Shown one piece after another: positions 20,476 through 32,022 of a stretch of 64,000 nt of DNA. The DNA comes from Ophiosphaerella korrae (lineage: Eukaryota; Ascomycota; Dothideomycetes; Pleosporales; Phaeosphaeriaceae), in contig JALNQF010000019.1 in NCBI GenBank assembly GCA_028456385.1, positions 310,001 to 374,000 of the forward strand, read 5' to 3'. The notes beneath the pieces are model-generated. The model made no database searches and had not been told where the DNA came from. It worked only from the letters and a program-made list of their open reading frames with translations. A program made the translations under genes and the position numbers. Within the stretch, counting starts at the first letter, position 1, and the number at the start of each line of letters is the position of its first letter.

Positions 20476-21553
20476 TTACAGCATAGGCTCACCGTACTCT
20501 AGGTTGACGGTTTCCTTAGTCTGTGCCGCCGTGCGGTCATCTTGCGTACGTACTCGCTTGTGTCCAGCCCTTGGACCCCTAGGAGCATTGAGGGGAACGT
20601 AACAATCAGCACCACGTCCGGACGGCCTGCAACCAAAATAGGCGTCCGTGTCATCATCAGGACCACTGGCTCTGCCATCTACCTTATCATTTGCCAATTC
20701 CCACTTGCCTGTTGTTGCGTCTGTATACCCCTGCTGCCCTGAAATCATGGAACCCGTACCGTACTTCTCTAGTACCCAATGTCAGTGTGGCGCGAGCGGT
20801 CCAGAAGAGAAATACTTACCAAAGAGTCGCATCGTATCTTTCTGGAGGAAATCCACAATGTTACGGACCGCCTTCACCGGGCAGTCGCTGATGCTCGTGC
20901 GCAGAAATCTGCTAACCATATCCTTGTTGCACACGAGTACGGCTACGAAGATTCTGTTCTCCTCGTTTGCACTGATTACAACGTCTAGATTAAGTTAATA
21001 AGGCTTTTAGATAGTGCGAGTAGAATGTATACCATAGAACTTTTGACGCTCGCTACCGTATAGGAGGCGACAATTACCAAGCGCCATTATCTTCAACTTT
21101 TCGACTGTGCTGACCTACGAGAATCAGATGACGTTTCGGTAGGAAGTTATTAATGACAAACCTTGGTTTGATCCTCAAGCCATGAAACTGGCGTGGAGAA
21201 GGCATGGGTGGAGTCGGTGTCGACAAGCACAACCTCGCTCAGGCGCTTTTGAATATCCATGACTTCATGCGGCATCGAGACCAGAGCATAACAGAAGGGC
21301 ACAAGCAACTCGAAAGTGGTTTTGCAGGGTCGCCAAGTGCGGGCACTATGAAAGAGATTACCAAGATGGCAGGATGTGCTTAGCGGTTGACTTTATATTT
21401 CTCAGCATTAGATGCAACGGGCCCGTAGACTCACGAGAAGGTGAGAGAGGATATCGCTGTGATTTTAGGTAAAAGATGGACTGATAATGGGCAGCGGGTT
21501 TGGATTGTTTGAAATTACCCGGTACGTAGCTTTCGGTTCATGATGTTATACAT
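20476..21553 (-). CDS. Six-exon gene of unknown function
   Basis: Most of this gene consists of short exons. I join 21526-21553, 21435-21480, 21162-21345, 21033-21114, 20820-20984 and 20476-20768 to give 265 aa with consistent phases. Introns 3 to 5 are convincing (GTTTGT, GTATAC and GTAAGT donors, branch-like CTGAT, CTAAAA and CTGAC, ends TAG). The second intron has a GTGAGT donor. The first, 45 nt with donor GTACCG, is the weakest, so the N-terminus may be wrong. The protein has a hydrophobic FELLVPFCYALVSMP stretch, a compact middle (RLLYGSERQKFYDVVISAN, then FVAVLVCNKDMVSRFL) and a polar Gly/Asp/Arg-rich tail. I recognise no family. It lies tail-first toward ligase I and 75 bp from the end of the next minus-strand gene, at the edge of the accessory island. 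Confidence 0.6.
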
Positions 21554-21628
21554 CTTGGTGCAAAGCAAGCTGCATAGATTGTTATCACTGATAGAGAGGG
21601 AGCATCTACTTTTCATATTGTTTTAAGA

Positions 21629-23955
21629 CTACCCAGAAACAATTCGTTGCTGGGGATAGATATCAACGCCAGGCTTCCATCCAGCGACAAGCTCTTCGAC
21701 TGTTAGATTATCACCAAGGGCGTTCCCAAACTTTCTCAACTCGGGTTTGAACACTAATTTCATGAGCCGAATATTGCCCTGCGAAACCCCTAGTACATCC
21801 GTAATCCCGCTCGCTAGTGTCACAATCAACCTGTAGCGCTGCGAACAACACTCCATCCAAAGCTCAGCGGCGCGGCGAACAATCGTGTGCAGCGATTTAC
21901 GCTCCCTTTCTTGGAGCGTTGCTACTTTCTCGATGTTTTGAGCGATTGTGCTCACAATGAGAGCAACTATCTTCTCATAAATCATCTTGAGTTGTCCGAG
22001 TCGGTCGTTTGTTCCCACTTTGACAGCCGGGTCTATCGCAGCTCGCAACTGTTTTGCGCTATCATACCGGCAAGACTTCTCGATATCGGCCGGTATATTT
22101 GGCCATTGCGTTGGAGACGTAGCTAGGCACATTGTCAACTCGGTGAGCTTGCAGAACCATGTTCATAAACTTACTGAATGCATAGATCTCGATCCAGTGC
22201 TTGTCCAAGGCTTTCCATTCTTCCTCATTTGCAAACAGTCGGAACGGAGAGCGGAAGATGTGCTCACGAAGACTTATCCAGATGGAATTTTGAACAATCT
22301 TACCCTTCAACTTGCGCGTATTCTGCGGATTCAACTGATGCAACTGTTGTTTCCACCATTGTGTCACCTTAGCCGAATCCCAATCCACTCTTGCAAAGTC
22401 CTCCACGTCTTGCGCAAGTCGGTTGAAGCGCATTATGAGATCATGGTCTGTCAGTCCTTTGGCTTGTCCTTTCGCAGCATATGCCTGTTTGAACTCCTCT
22501 AACGCACATCGCAGTTCGAATTGTTCATCTTTATATTTCTGCGTGAAGTGTTCTGCTTGTTTACGGAGCTCCTTCTCCAGTCGACGTTGTTCGATCTCCC
22601 GTCTCTCTTCTTGTGATTTTTGCAAATCGTGAATGTATTTGTCCTGCTTGCGGAGATGTGCTTCAAACTGCTTCAAGTTTTCGGCTTGCTCTTGAAGCTT
22701 AGCCTGGCCTTTCAGGTCATGCTCCTGAAATTGAGCCTTCGCTGCCTCTAGATCATTTAAGCATCTTATATGTTTCTCTTGTTCATCTTGTAATAGCTTG
22801 TGAAGTTTTTCTAGAGATCGCTCGTGAAGTTCCCGCTCTTGGGTGATGCTCGTTGCTAACCCATTTTCGTGGTCCTGGTTTTGTTGATTCAATTGCGCCA
22901 CCATTTTCTTTTCTATCTCATCAACTTCTTGTTCATGTCTTTGCTTCATTGCCAACAGCTCCCTCTCAAATTGCTTCATCATTTCCTCATGCGTGTCCTT
23001 GAGATCCTGATTTTGAGATTGGAGCGATGAGATATGGCGGTTGAGAGATTCATGGTTACTCTCAAGCGCTACTTGACTACTCTTGAGCTCTGAATTCCGA
23101 AACTTGAGCGATGAAATTTGAGACACCAGTACCTCAATTTCCCTTTTAAGTTGTATAGATGCGTTGCCTTCGTCAGAAGCAAGTCCCTGCTTCTCTTTCT
23201 TCAACAAAGCAACCTCTTCCTGGGCCTTCGCCAAGGCTTCGTTACTTTTAGCCTTTTGGTCCTTGAGTTCTTCCTCAATCTCTTTCGTTATGGCTTTTGA
23301 TTTCTTCAGTTCCTTTTCATGCTTCACTTTCACAGATCTGAGCGTCATTTCCATATCCGCCAAAGCCTTTTTACAGGCACGCAGTTCGATCCCAGCATCT
23401 TCATCCGTTGATTTTGTCTTAGACAGACGTAGCCCTCGATATTGTTCGAGTATACGTAGGACAGCATCTTCTGCGTTCTCTCCTCGTGGCCCGCGCAGAT
23501 CAGGAAAATCGTAGGCAGCTTCTAGAATCAGGTTGCGAACGCGCAACAACTCGATCTGGCCAGACTCACTGGAGACAGACTGCTGAGGGAGTTCTATTAG
23601 TGTCTCGACATGGGTATAAGCAAAGCATTGAATAGCTTACCTCACTGGTAGATTCAGCGTATGAACCGCGATATGTTTCAGCAAAGGGATTGTGGGCAGC
23701 AGGGGATGTAGGGGGCCAAAGGGCAACTGGTTGGGTTTGGCCCTCACTTTGCGATACTACTTCGAGACCTGGAAATATTTGCTGATTTTGTATAGGCTGA
23801 CGAGGCTGCGAGACTCTTTTTATCCCCTTTTTGGTGGTTTTAGCTTTTGACCCCCCGAGTCCTGGTGGTTTTGCTGGTTTCACCGGTGCAAACGGGTTTG
23901 GACCATTGTCGTTCAGCTCGTTTAAGTACTCAGGATATGTCGGAATCGTTGACAT
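21629..23955 (-). CDS. Coiled-coil protein with conserved terminal domains and two NPF motifs (paralogue A)
   Basis: Three exons, 23641-23955, 22175-23582 and 21629-22122, give 738 aa. The second exon begins after the CCCTCAG acceptor, which keeps phase 0. The N-terminus is Pro-rich with PNPFAP and HNPFAE, two Asn-Pro-Phe motifs of the kind bound by EH domains. A short conserved helix follows (ENAEDAVLRILEQY), then about 270 residues of coiled coil (many Glu, Lys, Gln, Leu heptads). The globular C-terminal part contains GLTDHDLIMRFNRLAQD, KLKGKIVQNSIW and ELWMECCSQRYRLIV. The same blocks occur in the gene at 29137-31497, and the last intron has the same phase and place. No known family name comes to mind. 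Membrane-traffic adaptor or scaffold roles are a guess from the NPF motifs. Confidence 0.78.
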
Positions 23956-24688
23956 AACGAGAAAATGTCGCTGTTCGCGATAAATCTGGCTGGGTATATG
24001 ATAGAAGGTTAGTTCACTACGAGCGCATGTATGAGACTCCTCTTCCTCGCCAGATAGGCGTCGGTTGAGTGCCGAGGCTGAGCGATTGGCACAGGCAGCA
24101 ATCAAGTAAACTCTTACAGATGACTTGCAGGCTATCAGGCTACTAAGAGATGGCGACGGTGTGCAAGAGCTAGAGGATGATTTATGCCTAACTATTTCTG
24201 ATACATTGTTGGATGTCAACCTGAAAGCCAAGGTGTGTGAAGATGAAATAAGCCTGATTCAGCCTCGAGCAGACAGGGAGTCTTCAGGGTGGCTCAGAGT
24301 TCAAATTCTACGCAGGCGATTGGTGAAGAACAACTGAGGAGAGCCATGCATTAGCTTCTGCACAAGACGCTCAGCTCATCATGGGAGCATGCGAGTGGAT
24401 AGACTCCCTACATCCGTCTACATCCACATGCATGCAGCCTCCATTTGATTCGGCCAATGAAGTCGCACTACGTTGACTGCTCAGTGTCTGCATATCAGCC
24501 TATTTATACATTTTGAGCCTGGTACGGAATTTGAATTATGTATGGTTAGGGCTTCTGGGGTACTTTGGTGGGTATTATACGAAATCTAAATATACTAATC
24601 CCGATATAAACATCGCAAAGGAGGTGTTCAACACATGTTCGGAACGCCTCAACGCGTTCTTAAGGTGCAATAAAGGAAATAACAGATA
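23956..24688. other. Intergenic spacer between two minus-strand genes
   Basis: Contains the promoter of the coiled-coil gene (right-to-left) and the 3' end of the lectin gene. The short frame at 24125-24337 has no support. I see nothing else. Confidence 0.4.
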
Positions 24689-25459
24689 CTATCGACGACC
24701 ATCTTCTTCACGTACGTGCAACATTGGCCTGCTATTGATTGCGGGTGGATTTTGTATAACGGGCTCACGGTTGTTTGCCCTCTTTCTCCAAAAAACGACT
24801 GTCGCAATTATGACAGCAAGTAGACCCACACCTCCCACCACGATCCCAGCAATTGCACCCTTTGAAAGACTGGTCTTCAAGGGAGGAGAATCTGGGATTA
24901 ATGTTGATGAGCTAGAGGGATATGCAGTAATACCGGATACTGAGGTAGCCATCGTCGAAGAGCGTGATGAGGTGGGCGACGCCGTTACTTGGCTGAGAGT
25001 CCCTGAAGGTACATTAAATTGTTAGCAAATGATTCATACGTGTTCCAAATACGAATGATACATACATCTTTGTCCTGGTCCATCCTTAGTTGCAAGTGTT
25101 GGTTGTAAGGTGTCTTTGATGACGTCGAGATACAAATCCGGCCCGGTGTACTGATTATTGATCCTGAAACTTCCATCATCCTGTTTGTTCAAGCGCCAGC
25201 GCTGGCCTGTGTTGTCTTGTACAAAGTACATGTGGAGATAGTTGAACACATCTAATGCGACAGAGTCGCCCTTTTGTTGTGTGTGAAGCCGATAGTACCC
25301 TGAATCTGATGTTTCTCGGAAGTACCATAATTGACTTCCGTCGGGTTTTGAAGGTCCAATTACAATACTATCGTTTGCGAATGTAGATGCGAGACCATTT
25401 GTGGAGCCGATGAGTGAATTTGTGAGCACATATCTTGTGTCGGGTTTGGTATCCACCAT
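24689..25459 (-). CDS. Ricin-B-like lectin domain joined to a single transmembrane segment
   Basis: Two exons, 25066-25459 and 24689-25002, separated by a 63 nt intron (donor GTATGT, branch GCTAAC, acceptor TTCAG), give 235 aa. The splice itself restores the motif QRWTL. The N-terminal 140 residues contain three QxW motifs (QLWYF, QRWRL, QRWTL), the hallmark of the ricin-B beta-trefoil, plus LYLDV- and ALDVF-type strands. A Ser/Thr-rich linker follows, then a helix KGAIAGIVVGGVGLLAVIIA of about 23 residues, stopped by WRKR, and a short polar tail. This layout suits a membrane-anchored sugar-binding protein. No signal peptide is visible, so topology is unclear and an upstream exon may exist. 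A GTACGT near the end (LH-VREED) could be a donor for one more exon. Confidence 0.75.
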
Positions 25460-26054
25460 GTTGAAATATATTTCTATTTGAGAAAGGGTGAATTTGTGTC
25501 GCATACAATATTTGATCGGATGAGAACACTTACCCCTTTTAATCAGGTATAGAAAGCACAATAGATAATTATCGAGGGTATTCGGAACAGCGATGCTAGA
25601 AGTTCTGACCAACAGGAATGGGAAGGAATGAGAAGGAATGAGAAGAAGTTACACAAGAAAAGGATCGAGAACTAGGTCGTCTTGAGCTCTAGATATTGTC
25701 AGCCTCACACAGAGTCGCAATCTTTACACAGCCTGATTCAAAACGCTGGCTGTAATGGGCAGTGGGCTGTATTTCGAACGGGAAGAAATGGGTTTAGTCG
25801 CTATTGGGAGGCGTACGCTAAGCCACTCAGCTGGTCTTGTCCGCGAGTGTGATACATGCAGCCGCTCAAGGCAGTTTTGGGGGCTGAACGCCGATCACGT
25901 TTACCTCGTATTTGAAATTGAAGGACTTCGGCATTTGCATAACTTTATTCGTCTGCAGAGATGTAATCATTGACCAGGCTCGTGGCAATTGCGCGAGTGT
26001 TCATTTTAGGCCTGTTCTGCATAGCGTTAGATCTTTTCTAATACATGTCTACCT
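25460..26054. other. Spacer between lectin and Hsp70-like genes with a short purine repeat
   Basis: At about 25616-25648 the unit GGAATGAGAA is repeated imperfectly, CT-rich when read in the direction of the lectin gene and about 160 bp before its ATG; it may be a promoter pyrimidine tract. No other gene is supported. Confidence 0.45.
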
Positions 26055-28423
26055 CTAATATTCAACATTAGCCCTAGATAATGTCGTTCCCTTCCATTCA
26101 AGAGAGGCTGCGAGAACATCCCAGTCGAGAACCATGACTAATTTCAGAGTGGTTCGGCACATTGTTGCCGTCAGGCCCCACCCTCGGTCTATCTCACAGT
26201 CTCGCACAATCCGGGTTAGGTTGATATCCAGTCTGCAGGCAGGCTCAAGGTCTGAAGGTTGTAAGTTGCTGGCTGTCGTTCCTTATGATAGCAGTACTTA
26301 CCATCTTGTGCATTTTTGAAACGCATAGGCCGCTCCTCCTCTTCACTCATTGAATGGCGATATATTGGGAATGATATACTTCCTTTTCTGGATCTGGGGA
26401 ACTCGATATCGAACTCTCGTTCCACTTTCCGTGGTTGATCTCCTATCACAATATCTCCTTCATTGAGCAGCCAGATCAGTTGTGATTGAGCGAACTTGCT
26501 TTGTCTTGTCTCCATCAAATCTTCCTTTGTATGCGTGTGCTCTGAAAAGAGCTCATCAAGACAGATAGCGTAGCTGTGCCGGCAAAATGTGCTCTTTTTC
26601 ATATTATTAATATTAGTCTTTTCGATGCCACATACGACGGCACCGCGCACGATGGATGTCCATGACTCTTGTGGTGTGCGAAATTTGATGTTCCAGAGTT
26701 TCAATGTGAACTCAATCTGTTGTTGGAGGTAGTCAGAGGCACCAAAACCGCCAACTAAGAAGACATTCTGTCTATTGTGTTAGTTTATGATATCCAAAAA
26801 TCTGGAAGAGCTTGCCTTTGGCAGAGCCCCTCGTTCCTCGATCATATCCATATGATACTTGATCATTGATACAACTTCTCCGATACAGACATCAAAGAAA
26901 TACTCCATGAGCTCTCTACACATTGTTAGGACTGCCTTATAAAGTCTCCATCTAGTCTTCTATAATTACCTTGGAATCATCATCTCTCCTTGATTAACCA
27001 CGTCCTTGATTGTCAGATTGTCCAGAGGTGGAGGTAGATCGAGATAGAAGTCTCCAGAATCTCGGGTAAATCCTTCCTTGCGTTCATCAAATATTTTCAT
27101 CAAGTATCTCATGGCGGGGCTTTCTGACGCATAGAATGCCTCTTTGTCAATGTCGAGGTTTGGATCCAACTGACGATAACATTCCTCCCCAAGCTTATCT
27201 CGTAACCACTTTAGAAATGTGCGATTGATGAAGATAGAGCCGCATTTGCCACCTAAGGGTTTTTAGAAAATGAAATGAAGATATGTGGCACTTTAACTTA
27301 CCAGTAGGTTTACCAACTTGCTCCAGTTGAAGGATTGGGCGAAGCTTCTTCACTAAGTATGAGACAACGTCCTTCAATTATAGTTAGTATACTTTTTTTG
27401 AAAGGTGCATTCAGCAAACCGAGAAAATGCTACACATACCACTGTGCCACCACCAGCATCACACAATATGAAATACTGGTTCTCCTACAAACTTTGTGAG
27501 TTTTAGCCAGGCATTAGCTTGATTTAGCCTACTTTGAGAAATTCTTGGCCCCTTTCGTCTCGGTAGAATCGGGCAACATAATGAGCCGCAGCCTCCGACT
27601 CCGTAACGAACATGACTTCTTGTAGTCTTGGAAAGTTTTTTCGATTGAACCCGGCTTTTGTGAGTGCCCGATAGGTTGAATTCATCGCCATGTACGACCA
27701 GTCCTAGACAAATCAGCAAGAGTCTATGGGTCTTACCAATATCTCAACCTACTGTTGGCACTGTCACTACAAGGTCTGTAGCAGTATGTCTCCTAAATGC
27801 ATCTGTGAACTCTTCGACCACTTCGTCTAACCGTAGGAATACTTTAGACAAGTAGTCTGTCACTATTTCCTCTGGAGCTTTGTGTGAATAGGCCGGACGA
27901 TCGTAATCACCATTTGATGCCATCATATCCGCAAAGCTTAGGTTCTTCATTCCATCAAGCACCTGAAGTGTCATGTCAAGTTCACCTAAGACGTCCTGCA
28001 TACCAAGTTCGAGCTTAGTATGTACCATTGCAACGGCATTGGGGCTCAAGCTGCTGCCCCATTGCTGCTCCATTGCTTCGGTTGGGGGAGTATACGATAT
28101 CACACTAGGGACTTTGCCCTGATTCAGCATCTGCGATCCCCAATCTACCATCACAGTTATTTCATCCAATCGACAATTTGTTCCCGATGGCGTTGCATAC
28201 GCAATACCTGCATCACTGGTCAACACAGAATATTGTTGAAAGATAATTATTTTACTTATTTACCAGTATATGTTGTTCCATAGTCTAGTCCAACTACAAA
28301 GCGGGTTTCCTGAACGTCTCTTGTGCTTGTTCCATTACTAATGGGCGATGCAAGCTGGGAAATAGAGCCTGACGACCGACTTGTCATCATGGACGGAGGT
28401 GGGGGAGGACGAGCACGATTCAT
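26055..28423 (-). CDS. HSPA12-like Hsp70/actin-fold ATPase, nine exons
   Basis: Exons 28264-28423, 27753-28207, 27533-27703, 27440-27484, 27302-27371, 26970-27252, 26816-26915, 26302-26767 and 26055-26251 give 648 aa with consistent phases. The ATPase signatures are intact: phosphate-1 GLDYGTTYTG (residues 45-54), phosphate-2 CDAGGGTVD (270-278) and the adenosine motif FLVGGFG (431-437). The usual Hsp70 substrate-binding domain and EEVD tail are absent; the C-terminal 200 residues are instead the divergent domain of HSPA12-type fungal proteins, ending in a beta-rich segment made by exon 9. Intron 7 (26768-26815) has a GC donor (AAG|GCAAGC). The N-terminal 40 residues are disordered and Pro/Ser-rich. 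In fungi such proteins are numerous and mostly uncharacterised. It is divergent to coiled-coil paralogue B. Confidence 0.88.
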
Positions 28424-29136
28424 GGTTGGATTAAAATTCTGATGCAAACTGAATGTTGCGACCTGCGGTCATTAAGGCACGAGAACTGTTTTGCAGCGAG
28501 GCTGATCTTGAGATGTGGGTCTCCTTTCCCACCATCCGCCGCGGGATCGAAGACACGGCAAGACAATGTCCGGTGAGTCTGCCCATTCATTTGAATGCAT
28601 ATCCCTCAGCTTCAAAAGCACGCACAGATAAGACCCAGCCGTTCGGTGGGCGCAGTTTTTGGACCCACATGTTGTGGCTTTCAGGTATACCAAAACGGGA
28701 GGTTGTAGACGAGTCGGCTGATAGAGATGCAGCATATGCAAGGATGTCATAGCCAATCATGCCTCATCAGGTTCCCGAACGCCTTTTACGACGCAAGGCT
28801 GAGTTTACAGCCTTTTGAGTGTCTTTGCATGGCGCCAGACGCAAGGTGACATGGCTGCACTAACTAGGCTGCCTGGGCTTAGCGACATATTTTGCACTTT
28901 GGTCAGCCGCAGCACCTCCAGTATGCACACTAGTGTGTTCGCATTACTGCATAATTATTCCACATTACGACTAACGACTTTCTTGGAATGAAAACCCACG
29001 CCTGGTGAGCAATAACTCACAGACCGAAAAGACGAAACACCATTGCACACATTACACACCACTGCCAGTCCGATCCTGCGCAGTGGAGGTGTGGCAAACG
29101 ATAGCCTATTCACAAACACGATACGTTTATGAGAAT
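28424..29136. promoter_or_regulatory. Divergent promoter between the Hsp70-like gene and coiled-coil paralogue B
   Basis: About 710 bp separate the two proposed start codons, which point away from each other, so regulation could be shared. I did not find a clear heat-shock element (nGAAn repeats) by eye. Small frames on both strands (28453-28756) are overlapping and unsupported. Confidence 0.4.
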
Positions 29137-31497
29137 ATGCGTAAGTCTTCACAGGAGATTGTATAACAGGGTACTTGACGAATCGAAGCTTCAACAAATA
29201 GCGCACCTCCTCCTGTTGGGTATAGTCGTCCATACGAGAGTTTGACGGATTACAACAATGCCAACCCAGCCGTTCAACAAGATTCATACACCAGAGGAGG
29301 CGGAATGGTGGATACCCTTAGAAGAACGGACAATAAATCAAGTGCAAGGGGATGGGTTAAATCCTCGGTAGCTGCCATAAAACAAAAAACCAAACCTGCA
29401 CAAAACGGAAGAAAGGATAGGCCGATGGTCACCGCATCGAAACCATACAAGTCTCCTCCCGCACCTCCACCTCCCCGCCTTCCCATTTTCGAAAAAGAAA
29501 GCAGCTCCAATGACGAAGGCCTTTATAAAGGACCCGAATATGTTTATGATGAGGAGGAAAAAAGACTAAAGAAGAAACTCGATGATCCTTCTATCACCAC
29601 AGATCGTAATGCCAGCTATGGCTCAACAAAGGTTGATATAGGCAAACCATGGCTCGATGACGAAGACGAAGACGAAGAAGATGGGAAACCCCAAACTGGG
29701 TCATCGTTGACCGAAATTCCTTCGCATCCGGCCCTTCCGCTGAGTATGTATTCGGGCTCGCAGAAAGACGATACAGATCTGAGGCCAAAGGAACATGAGA
29801 ATGATGCCCGGCTGAGACAATTATTGCACATCGAGACTTATCTCTTAGGAACCATGATGAAGCATCCTAAATTGGCCGGCCCTGAAAATGAGTCCCCCAA
29901 AGATGCAGTAATACGAATTCTTGACTATTATGAACGCCTCCCTGCGTCATCCTCAAGAGATACACATAGTTCGTCGGCCCAGATTAGTGCTATGAGGACC
30001 GATTTTCTGAAAGCTCAGGATGAATTGCGATCAGCCAATGCCAAACTTCAAGAAAATAACAATGCACTCCAAAACAAGATCTTGGACATGGCCAGGGAAA
30101 AAAAGGAACTCGAAAGTTTGTTCCAAAACGAATCTGAACAACTGAACAGTCAGATATCAAGCCTGAAGTTCCAGAAAAATGAAATTCTGTCTTCACACAG
30201 AGCAAAATTACAGAAAGATCAAAGTATACAGCAGCATCAGATTGAAGAAATGAAGAAGTGGTACGAGGATAAGTTGAGGACGCAAAAGGCTGATGCAGAA
30301 ACAGATGTAGGCAACAGTCGCAGGGAATACGATCAGGCGAGAAGGGAAATAGACAAATTAAGGAGGGAGATAGCTGTATGGAGTAGCAGCTACGATACCT
30401 TGAAGAAAGAAAAGTGGGACGTAGAGATTCGCCTGAGCAATGCGAAGACAGACCAGGAAAACATAATCATAGAAGTGAATGGAAAGTGGGAAAGAAAGAT
30501 GCAGAAGTTACAGAAACTACACGACGACAAGGTAAAGAGCATGGAAGCAGATGTGAAACATCTTAATACGCTTCTCCAGAGTGAGCGATCTCATAGACAA
30601 GAAGAACTCCAGTCTCAAAAGAAGGAGCTTATGCAATATCATGAGAACGAGAAGAAAGAGCTCCGCACTGTCATCGAAGACTTCAAGAGCACAGCTTCTA
30701 AGCGGGAGCACTTCAAGGGTCTGACTGACAGTGAAGCTTCGGCGCAATATAAGCGACTGGCGAATAGTATCGACGACCTTTCACGAATAGAATGGGATTT
30801 CTCGAAAGAACATCAATGGCCATTCACCGAATCAGAGATCCGGGATCTGAGTAGAAATGCCAGGAAGCTGAAACAGCAAATCATCCAGAATACCTTGTGG
30901 TTGCTCTTATTTGAACACGTTTTTCAGTCCCCATTTCAGATCCTGGGTCCAGATGGAGATGAAGATTATGCACTTTGGAATCATATCTACTCCTCGGGTA
31001 ATCAACACTACGTAATTTCACTTTTATAGACTAATATGTATTCAGGAGCTTCCGGAGATGGCTGGCCCGAAATTTCGAATACCGGCGAAAGAGCACGATT
31101 TGAGAAGGCCAAATTCGCCTTGGATGCAATAGGTTCGGTAGGTGCCAGCGAAATCAAAAGGAATTTCGAGAAATCCACAACAGCTGCAATAGAGGCAATC
31201 TGTTGTGCGCTTGAAAAGGTTGCAAAAATCCAGGCAAAAGATGGTAGAACTCTGGAGAGCATTGTGCGCCTCGCAGGTAAAGTTTGGCTGGAATCTTGCT
31301 CGCAAAGATATCGCTTGATAGTGGTACTGCCAGACGATAGCGCCAACCTCCTGTCCTATAAAGGCCTAAATGATGGCCCTTTCAAGCTTGTAATTCGGCC
31401 TGATCTCAAAAGGTACGGCGACAGTCAAGGGAAGGGCTTACTGCGGGGTGAACCGCTCTCTGGCTGGCAAGGCCAAGTGGAACCCTATCCAAAGTGA
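29137..31497 (+). CDS. Coiled-coil protein with conserved terminal domains (paralogue B)
   Basis: I propose exons 29137-29140, 29189-30997 and 31046-31497, giving 754 aa. The coding frame is open from 29179 without an ATG before 29305; a four-base first exon (ATG C) spliced over a 48 nt GTAAGT intron supplies a start that reads MPSTNSAPPPVGYSRPYES. If that is wrong, translation begins at Met 29305. The N-terminus is Pro-rich and then acidic (DDEDEDEEDGK). ESPKDAVIRILDYYERL matches the paralogue's conserved helix, followed by about 280 residues of coiled coil, GLTDSEASAQYKRLANSIDD, KLKQQIIQNTLWLLL and VWLESCSQRYRLIVVL. The last intron (30998-31045) is in phase 1 at the same place as in paralogue A. 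Unknown function. Confidence 0.8.
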
Positions 31498-32022
31498 TTG
31501 GGATCAGCTGCCCAGATTATATTCTTAGAACACACACCTGTCCTTAGATGGAAACAATAGACGAAAGTTTGGTGCCAAAGCTAGTCCCTCGCCGAGGATG
31601 TGTCCGGACATGGGCCATTGTGCATACACACTGCGGCCCGGCCTCGTAATCAGACGCAAACTATTGCCTCGCTCTCATTGGACGCCACCGGAAAAGCAAA
31701 TTCCAGGCAAAAAGGCAAACCTACGGGGTTGGCACTAGTTGCAGCTGTGTAGACTAGCGCTCAGCCAGGCTGGCTGCAGTTTGGTCATGGAGTCTCATGA
31801 GGAGGGTGGGCGCATTGCTGCCGCCTTCCAAGTGAGCCTGCCCGCTCAGCCTTCCCAAGTTCTGTTTCGACACCAACTGTCACCAGCGTCCTCAGACCAA
31901 GAATCTCAAACTTTGTCCCGATTTTGAGAATTCAATTCCTTTGAGGTAGTCGAGCGCATTTTGCTGCTAGTTTACGTTTCAGGCTGACGCTCTGTTATAG
32001 GAATTGCTAACACACTTTCATC
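31498..32022. other. Intergenic spacer
   Basis: Between two plus-strand genes; no gene supported. The last 60 bp hold the leader of the next gene. Confidence 0.4.
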
